Position numbers and translations under genes: made by a program. A model generated the notes under the pieces. The model had not been told where the DNA came from. It was given only the letters and a program-made list of their open reading frames with translations, and searched no databases. Shown piece by piece: positions 59,032 through 64,000 of a stretch of DNA of 64,000 nt (its first letter is position 1; every line of letters starts with the position of its first letter). This stretch comes from Novosphingobium sp. SG751A (GTDB taxonomy: Bacteria; Pseudomonadota; Alphaproteobacteria; Sphingomonadales; Sphingomonadaceae): the NCBI RefSeq assembly GCF_013149295.1, contig NZ_JABGCB010000010.1:62001-126000 (forward strand), read 5' to 3'.

Positions 59032-59628
59032 GTGAGCCACTGGCCACAGTTGCCGGTGTTGCGCGGGCGCCATGTCACATTGCGCCCGCTGCAACGCGCG
59101 GATCGGGATGATTTGCTGGCGGCGTTAAGCCATGGTTTCGAGCGGACTTTTGCGGGTGGATTGCCCAATGCCGAAACGATCGAAAGCTGGCTTGACCGGG
59201 CCGAGGCCGAGACGGCGGCGTGCCGGGCGCAGGTGTTTGCGGTGCTCGACGCCGATGGGGCGATTGCGGGCACCACGCGTTATATGCGGATGAACGCGGC
59301 TGCGCGGCGGGTGGAGATCGGCAACACGCTCTATGCCCCCCGCGTGCGTCGCACCGGCTTGAACACCGAGGCCAAGAAACTGCTGCTGGGCCATGCCTTC
59401 GAGGTGCTGGGCGTCCATTGCGTGCAGATCCGCACCGATGCGCTGAATCATACCAGTCGCCGCGCGATTGAGCGGATCGGCGCCAAACAGGACGGTATTC
59501 TGCGCGGGCATAATGTCATGCATGACCCCGATTATGGCGAGCGGCGGCGCGATACGGTGGTCTATTCGATCCTGGATATTGAATGGCCGGGCATTCGCCG
59601 CCATCTTGACGCGCTGCTGGACCGATAG
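59032..59628 (+). CDS. GNAT family acetyltransferase (RimJ/RimL type)
   Basis: A 198-residue protein starting at GTG. LRGRHVTLRPLQRADRDDLL, IEIGNT-like RRVEIGNTLYAPRVRRTGLNTEAKKLLLGHAFEVLG, and VQIRTDALNHTSRRAIERIGAKQDGILRGH match the RimJ/RimL GNAT group. The acceptor is unknown; DALN and ARRAIERIGAKQ are typical of RimJ-like members. Confidence 0.85.
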   Translation: MSHWPQLPVLRGRHVTLRPLQRADRDDLLAALSHGFERTFAGGLPNAETIESWLDRAEAETAACRAQVFAVLDADGAIAGTTRYMRMNAAARRVEIGNTLYAPRVRRTGLNTEAKKLLLGHAFEVLGVHCVQIRTDALNHTSRRAIERIGAKQDGILRGHNVMHDPDYGERRRDTVVYSILDIEWPGIRRHLDALLDR

Positions 59629-59638
59629 GAACCCCCCG

Positions 59639-60121
59639 ATGCCCCAGACGATTGCCGATTTCACCGCGCATCTCCCCAATGGCGAAACCATCTCGCTGGC
59701 CGATCGGCTGGGCAAGGTGCTGCTGGTGGTGAACACGGCGAGTAAATGCGGATTTACCCCGCAATATGATGGCCTTGAAAAGCTGTGGCGCGATTATGGC
59801 GCGCGCGGTTTTGAAGTGATCGCCTTTCCCTGCAACCAGTTCGGCGGGCAGGAGCCGGGTAGCGCGGAAGAGATCGGTGAATTCTGCCGCGTCAATTTCG
59901 GTCTCTCCTTTCCCCTGATGGGCAAGGTCGAGGTCAACGGCCCGGATGCCGATCCGCTGTGGAACTGGCTGAAAGACAGCGCGCCGGGGATACTCGGCAC
60001 CAAGAAGATCAAGTGGAATTTCACCAAATTCCTGATCGGGCGCGATGGCCGCGTGGTTCGCCGTTTTGCCCCCAATGTTAAGCCGGAGGCGATTGCCGGG
60101 GCCATCGAAAATATCCTCTGA
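59639..60121 (+). CDS. Glutathione peroxidase (thioredoxin-dependent type)
   Basis: A 160-residue GPx with peroxidatic Cys in VVNTASKCGFTPQY, Gln in FPCNQFGGQEPGS and Trp in IKWNFTKFLIG, the classic catalytic triad (with Asn). Like other bacterial GPx it has Cys rather than Sec and probably uses thioredoxin. Its start lies 10 nt after the GNAT gene stop. Confidence 0.92.
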   Translation: MPQTIADFTAHLPNGETISLADRLGKVLLVVNTASKCGFTPQYDGLEKLWRDYGARGFEVIAFPCNQFGGQEPGSAEEIGEFCRVNFGLSFPLMGKVEVNGPDADPLWNWLKDSAPGILGTKKIKWNFTKFLIGRDGRVVRRFAPNVKPEAIAGAIENIL

Positions 60122-60122
60122 A

Positions 60123-60166
60123 TTTTCCACAGCATTGGCCACAGGTTTACGCACACATCATCCACA
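60123..60166 (+). promoter_or_regulatory. DnaA-box-like cluster upstream of dnaE
   Basis: Three near-matches to TTATCCACA occur in 44 nt: TTTTCCACA (60123-60131), TTGGCCACA (60135-60143) and TCATCCACA (60158-60166), all in the same orientation. This suggests DnaA control of the dnaE promoter but may be coincidental. Confidence 0.35.
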
Positions 60167-60222
60167 GGGCGCCGCGCCCCGCCGATTGATGAAACGGCCC
60201 CCCGCGCCCTAGGGTCCCGACC

Positions 60223-63200
60223 ATGGCTCATTCTTCCTACGTCCCGCTGCATGTCTATTCCAGCTTCACCATGCTGGATGGCGCCATTGACCCCAAGGCC
60301 ATGGCCAAGCTGGCGAAGAAGCACAATTTTCCCGCCATGGCAGTGACGGATCGCAACGGGCTTTACTGCGCGCCCGCCTATGCCGGGGCGTGCAAGGATA
60401 TGGGCGTGCAGCCGATCATCGGCTCGCTGCTTTCCATCGCGCGGCCCATTGGGGAGGGCGGCGGCGTGCTGCCATCGGCGCCCCAGATCGACGCGGTGGT
60501 GCTGCTGGCCCAAAACGAGGCGGGGTGGAACAATCTGTGCCATCTGGTGTCCAAGGCGCATCTTGAACGCCCGCTCGAATTTGACCCCCATGTGCGCCTG
60601 TCCGATCTTGACGGCCATACCGATGGGTTGCTGTGCCTGACCGGGGCGGGCGAGGGCGCGCTGGCTCGCATGTTTGCCGAAGGGCAGAACGAGGCGGCGC
60701 TGCGCTATGCCGATGCCTTGCAGGCGGCCTTCCCCAACCGGCTCTATATCGAGATCGCCCGCACCGGCGATCCTGCCGAGGACGGCAGCGAAGAGGCGCT
60801 GATCGACCTTGCCTATACCCGAGACATTCCGCTGGTGGCGACCAATCCTGCCCACTTTGCCGATGCCAAGGACAGCGCGGCCCATGACGCCATGCTTTGT
60901 ATCGCAGGCTCGACCCATGTCGATGCGCCCGAGCGCAAACGTTCCAACCCCCAGCAATGGGTGCGCAGCGCCGAGTTGATGGAGCATTTGTTCTCCGACC
61001 TGCCCGAAGCGCTGGCCAACACGCTGGTGATCGCCCAGCGCTGCGCCTTCGAGCCGCCCAAGCGCAAGCCGCTGCTGCCCAGCCTTGCGGGCGACAAGGA
61101 AGGCGAAGCGCGCATGATGGTCGATCATGCGCGGGCGGGTCTGGCCAAGCGTCTGGCGCCCTATTGGCCGGGCGTGGACGAGGCGACGCTCGACAAGGCT
61201 CTGGCCGCGCCCGAGGAAAACTATGAGGCGTTGCGGCCGCTGGGCGTCGACGAGAGTTTCCTCGAGTATGCCAAACGGCTCGATTTCGAGACGGGCATCA
61301 TCAATCGCATGGGCTTTGCCGGTTACTTCCTGATCGTGGCCGACTTTATCCAATGGGCCAAGCAGAATGACATTCCCGTGGGGCCGGGGCGCGGTTCGGG
61401 CGCGGGGTCGCTGGTGGCATGGGCGCTGACGATCACCGACCTCGATCCGTTGCGTCTGGGTCTGCTCTTCGAACGTTTCCTCAACCCCGAACGTGTCTCG
61501 ATGCCCGACTTCGACATCGACTTTTGCGAAACGCGGCGCGGCGAGGTGATCCGCTATGTCCAGCGCAAATATGGCGCGGATCATGTGGCGCAGATCATCA
61601 CTTTCGGTAAGCTGAAGGCGCGCGCCGTGCTGCGCGATACGGGGCGCATCCTGCAAATGTCCTATGGTCAGGTTGACCGCCTGACCAAGATGGTGCCCAA
61701 TCATCCGACCGATCCATGGTCGCTCGAACGCGCGTTGAACGGCGTGCAGGAATTGCACCGCGAATATACCAATGATCCTGAGGTCAAGCGCCTGATCGAT
61801 CTGGCGATGCAGTTGGAGGGCATGCCGCGCAACAGTTCGACCCATGCGGCGGGCGTGGTGATCGGCGACAGGCCGCTCGAACAACTGGTGCCGCTCTATC
61901 GCGATCCGCGTTCGGACATGCCGGTGACGCAGTTCGACATGAAATATGTCGAAAACACGGGCCTCATTAAATTCGACTTTCTGGGCCTCAAAACGCTTTC
62001 GATCCTGCGCAAGGCGGTAGATTTGTTGGGGCGGCGGGGGATCAATATCGATCTTTCCACCCTGCCTTGGGACGATTCCGATGTGTATGACCTGCTGAAA
62101 CGCGGCGATACGGTCGGCGTGTTCCAGTTGGAATCCGAAGGCATGCGGCGCACGCTGGCGGCGGTCAAGCCGACCAATTTTGGCGACATTATCGCGCTCG
62201 TTTCGCTCTATCGCCCGGGGCCGATGGACAACATCCCCCTGTTTGGCCAGCGCAAGAACGGCATGGCGCCTATCGAATATCCGCATGAGAAACTCTCGGG
62301 CATTCTGGCCGAAACCTACGGGATTTTCGTCTATCAGGAACAGGTGATGCAGGCCGCGCAGATCCTTGCGGGCTACTCGCTGGGCGACGCGGACCTTCTG
62401 CGCCGCGCGATGGGCAAGAAGGTGCAGGCCGAAATGGACGCCCAGCGCCTGCGCTTTGTGATCGGTTGCCGCGAGGTGTCGGACATCGACAAGGACAAGG
62501 CCAACGAACTGTTCGATATTATCGATAAGTTCGCAGGCTACGGCTTCAACAAATCGCACGCCGCCGCCTATGCCTTGCTCGCCTATCAGACGGCGTGGTT
62601 CAAGGCGCATTATCCGCATGAATTCTATGCCGCCGCCATGTGCTTCGATATGCATCAATCGGAAAAACTGGCCATTTTTGTCGACGACATGCGCCGCAAC
62701 GGGATTGCGGTAGCTGGGCCCTGCCTCAACCATTCCGAAGCCGAATTCATGGTCGAACAGACCGCCGATGGCCATCAGGTGCGCTATGCCTTGGCCGGCA
62801 TCCGCAATGTCGGCGAAAAGGCCATGGAAGTCGTCGTGGCCGAGCGGCAGGCCAATGGCGCGTTCAAAGATCTGGCCGATCTGTTCACCCGCGTGCCCTA
62901 TGGCTCGCTCAACCGGCGCATGCTCGAAGGTCTGGCGGCCAGCGGGGCGTTTGACGCGCTCGAGCCTAACCGCGCCAAGGTGATGGCCAATGCCGACATG
63001 CTGCTGGCCGTGGCCGAAGAGGCCGAGCGCACCCGCACCAGCGGCCAACACGGGTTGTTCGGCGGCGATGATGCGGGCGCGGGCGCGATCCGCCTGAACG
63101 AGGCAGCGCCATGGAGCCGCAGCGACCAAATGGCCAAAGAGCGCGAGAATTTCGGCTTCTATTTCGCCGCCCACCCGGTCGAACAATGGCGCGCCGTGGC

Positions 63201-63780
63201 CAGCGCCAATGGCGCGCGCAGCCATTCCAGCCTGTTGGCCAGCGGCGTTGCGGGCCGCACCAGCGCGGTAATGGCCGCCATGGTTGAAAACGTCCAGAAG
63301 CGCAAAACCAAGCGCGGCAAGGATTTCATCATGGCCGATTTCTCGGACCAGTCGGGCAATTTCTCGGCCTCGTGCTTTGAAGAAACGCTGGTGGACAGCT
63401 TTGTGAACTGGGCCAAGGATGGTGCCTGCATCCTGCTGACCGTCGAACTCGACAGCCCCAGTCCGGAGGAGCCGCCACGCGTGACGGTGCGCGGGGCGCA
63501 GGCCCTGTCGGAAATCAAAGCGGCGGCAAAGATGACGCTGAGCCTTGAAGTGGCGCGGCCCGATGTGTTTGCCGAACTGGCCTCGATCCTGCCGCGCGGT
63601 GGGCTGGGTACGGTCGAGGTCTTGCTGAAAACGGGTGGGGCGCAGGAGCCTCGCCTGCGTCTGGGGCGCGATTTCCTGCTGGATGGCGAATTGACCGATC
63701 TGATCGCGGGGCTGGACGGGGTGGCCAATGTCTCGCTCAAACCGACGCGGGCGGGCGGGCATCTGCGGCTGGTGGCCTGA
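60223..63780 (+). CDS. dnaE: DNA polymerase III alpha subunit
   Basis: A 1185-residue replicative polymerase. The N-terminal PHP domain (SSYVPLHVYSSFTMLDGAI, AVTDRNGLYCAPAYA) is followed by the polymerase core with GPGRGSGAGSLVAWAL, catalytic aspartates MPDFDIDFCETRRGEV, then FGKLKARAVLRD, RAMGKKVQAEMD, GYGFNKSHAAAYAL and LLAYQTAWFKAHYP, and finally an OB domain near 1020-1100 (RTSAVMAAMVENVQKRKT). Size matches proteobacterial DnaE1. Confidence 0.97.
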   Translation: MAHSSYVPLHVYSSFTMLDGAIDPKAMAKLAKKHNFPAMAVTDRNGLYCAPAYAGACKDMGVQPIIGSLLSIARPIGEGGGVLPSAPQIDAVVLLAQNEAGWNNLCHLVSKAHLERPLEFDPHVRLSDLDGHTDGLLCLTGAGEGALARMFAEGQNEAALRYADALQAAFPNRLYIEIARTGDPAEDGSEEALIDLAYTRDIPLVATNPAHFADAKDSAAHDAMLCIAGSTHVDAPERKRSNPQQWVRSAELMEHLFSDLPEALANTLVIAQRCAFEPPKRKPLLPSLAGDKEGEARMMVDHARAGLAKRLAPYWPGVDEATLDKALAAPEENYEALRPLGVDESFLEYAKRLDFETGIINRMGFAGYFLIVADFIQWAKQNDIPVGPGRGSGAGSLVAWALTITDLDPLRLGLLFERFLNPERVSMPDFDIDFCETRRGEVIRYVQRKYGADHVAQIITFGKLKARAVLRDTGRILQMSYGQVDRLTKMVPNHPTDPWSLERALNGVQELHREYTNDPEVKRLIDLAMQLEGMPRNSSTHAAGVVIGDRPLEQLVPLYRDPRSDMPVTQFDMKYVENTGLIKFDFLGLKTLSILRKAVDLLGRRGINIDLSTLPWDDSDVYDLLKRGDTVGVFQLESEGMRRTLAAVKPTNFGDIIALVSLYRPGPMDNIPLFGQRKNGMAPIEYPHEKLSGILAETYGIFVYQEQVMQAAQILAGYSLGDADLLRRAMGKKVQAEMDAQRLRFVIGCREVSDIDKDKANELFDIIDKFAGYGFNKSHAAAYALLAYQTAWFKAHYPHEFYAAAMCFDMHQSEKLAIFVDDMRRNGIAVAGPCLNHSEAEFMVEQTADGHQVRYALAGIRNVGEKAMEVVVAERQANGAFKDLADLFTRVPYGSLNRRMLEGLAASGAFDALEPNRAKVMANADMLLAVAEEAERTRTSGQHGLFGGDDAGAGAIRLNEAAPWSRSDQMAKERENFGFYFAAHPVEQWRAVASANGARSHSSLLASGVAGRTSAVMAAMVENVQKRKTKRGKDFIMADFSDQSGNFSASCFEETLVDSFVNWAKDGACILLTVELDSPSPEEPPRVTVRGAQALSEIKAAAKMTLSLEVARPDVFAELASILPRGGLGTVEVLLKTGGAQEPRLRLGRDFLLDGELTDLIAGLDGVANVSLKPTRAGGHLRLVA

Positions 63781-64000
63781 TCAAAACAGCGCCATCTGGC
63801 CATCGCGGCGCGGCGGGCGGAACTGCGAGATGTCCAGATCGGCGCGGCGGTCGCCAAGGCCCAACCGCGCCTTGGCAATACGAAAGCGTGCGCGGATCAG
63901 GTCTGCCCACACGCCTTGCGGCTTCATCCGGGTGAAGAAATCGCTCTGATAATCGGCCCCGCCGCGCAGGGATTGCACGATATGCATGACCTTTTCCGCG
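63781..64000 (-). CDS. PA0069-family radical SAM protein, C-terminal part
   Basis: A frame open from the right edge ends with a stop at 63783-63781. The 72 visible residues read LRGGADYQSDFFTRMKPQGVWADLIRARFRIAKARLGLGDR and end FRPPRRDGQMALF. This matches the C-terminal domain of PA0069-type radical SAM proteins (RGG.DYDSRFGTRM...ARRFRLACRRLGL). The radical SAM core is outside the window. It converges on dnaE with no gap between the two stops. Confidence 0.75.
   Translation of the reverse strand, partial: AEKVMHIVQSLRGGADYQSDFFTRMKPQGVWADLIRARFRIAKARLGLGDRRADLDISQFRPPRRDGQMALF

Noticed and set aside
59794..63762. A 1322-codon open frame antisense to dnaE
   Set aside because: It reads as Arg/His/Gly-rich shadow sequence opposite the certain dnaE gene.

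Overview
The window reads as chromosomal DNA of a high-GC alphaproteobacterium, most likely a sphingomonad (Novosphingobium/Sphingobium-like). Protein character and gene neighbourhoods point there: sdhC-sdhD-sdhA, an alphaproteobacterial bamD, a fused 2-oxoacid:acceptor oxidoreductase, a GreB-type factor and several small proteins that I recall as sphingomonad families. This placement is inference from pattern memory, not a search. No tRNA, rRNA, CRISPR array, integrase or transposase was recognised, so the window is mostly core genome.

Layout. 1-566: start of a secreted or anchored cell-wall hydrolase, cut by the left edge. 795-5522: a cobalamin riboswitch followed by btuB-btuF-btuC-btuD, a complete B12 uptake operon. 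5602-13.1 kb: transglutaminase-like protein, uvrA, acid phosphatase, argG and a pteridine-reductase-like SDR. 13.2-20.1 kb: PhzF protein, an orphan phage-structural-like gene, rlmN, an ammonium transporter, a GreB-type factor and small conserved proteins. 20.3-24.8 kb: DUF2490-like protein, DinB-like protein, lytic transglycosylase, dapA. 25.1-26.9 kb: a small accessory-looking pair, a CmcJ/NvfI-type oxygenase and a TetR regulator, with palindromic candidate operators. 27-34 kb: bamD, an Rrf2 regulator, recN, a GNAT acetyltransferase, ligA, an exported methyltransferase. 34.4-38.3 kb: prmA and sdhCDA without sdhB. 38.5-47.4 kb: ypfJ-type metalloprotease, M28 peptidase, a low-complexity exported protein, a diguanylate cyclase, guaB, an RsmB-type methyltransferase, TPR protein, rppH. 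47.7-54.7 kb: korA-korB, photolyase, SDR, purF. 54.8-64 kb: MASE1-PAS-GGDEF cyclase, lolC-lolD, two small genes, glutathione peroxidase, dnaE, and the C-terminus of a radical-SAM protein at the right edge.

The most unusual signal is not a gene. A composite palindromic element of about 170-240 bp occurs six times between 24.8 and 50.9 kb, with a seventh fragment at 10.96 kb. It has three modules: a GCCTCCGGCGGGCAAA / AAAGGGTC-GACCCTTT module (M1), a 14-bp-stem AAAGCCTGCGGCGC hairpin (M2), and a GCGAGGGTCTAGACCCTCGC palindrome (M3). In every full copy M1 begins about 6-15 nt after a stop codon, in the sense orientation of that gene, which suggests an mRNA 3'-end or insertion-preference role.

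Themes: DNA repair and replication genes are numerous (uvrA, recN, ligA, photolyase, dnaE, DinB-like). Envelope biogenesis is represented by bamD, lolCD and the lytic transglycosylase. Central metabolism is represented by sdhCDA, korAB, guaB, purF, argG and dapA.
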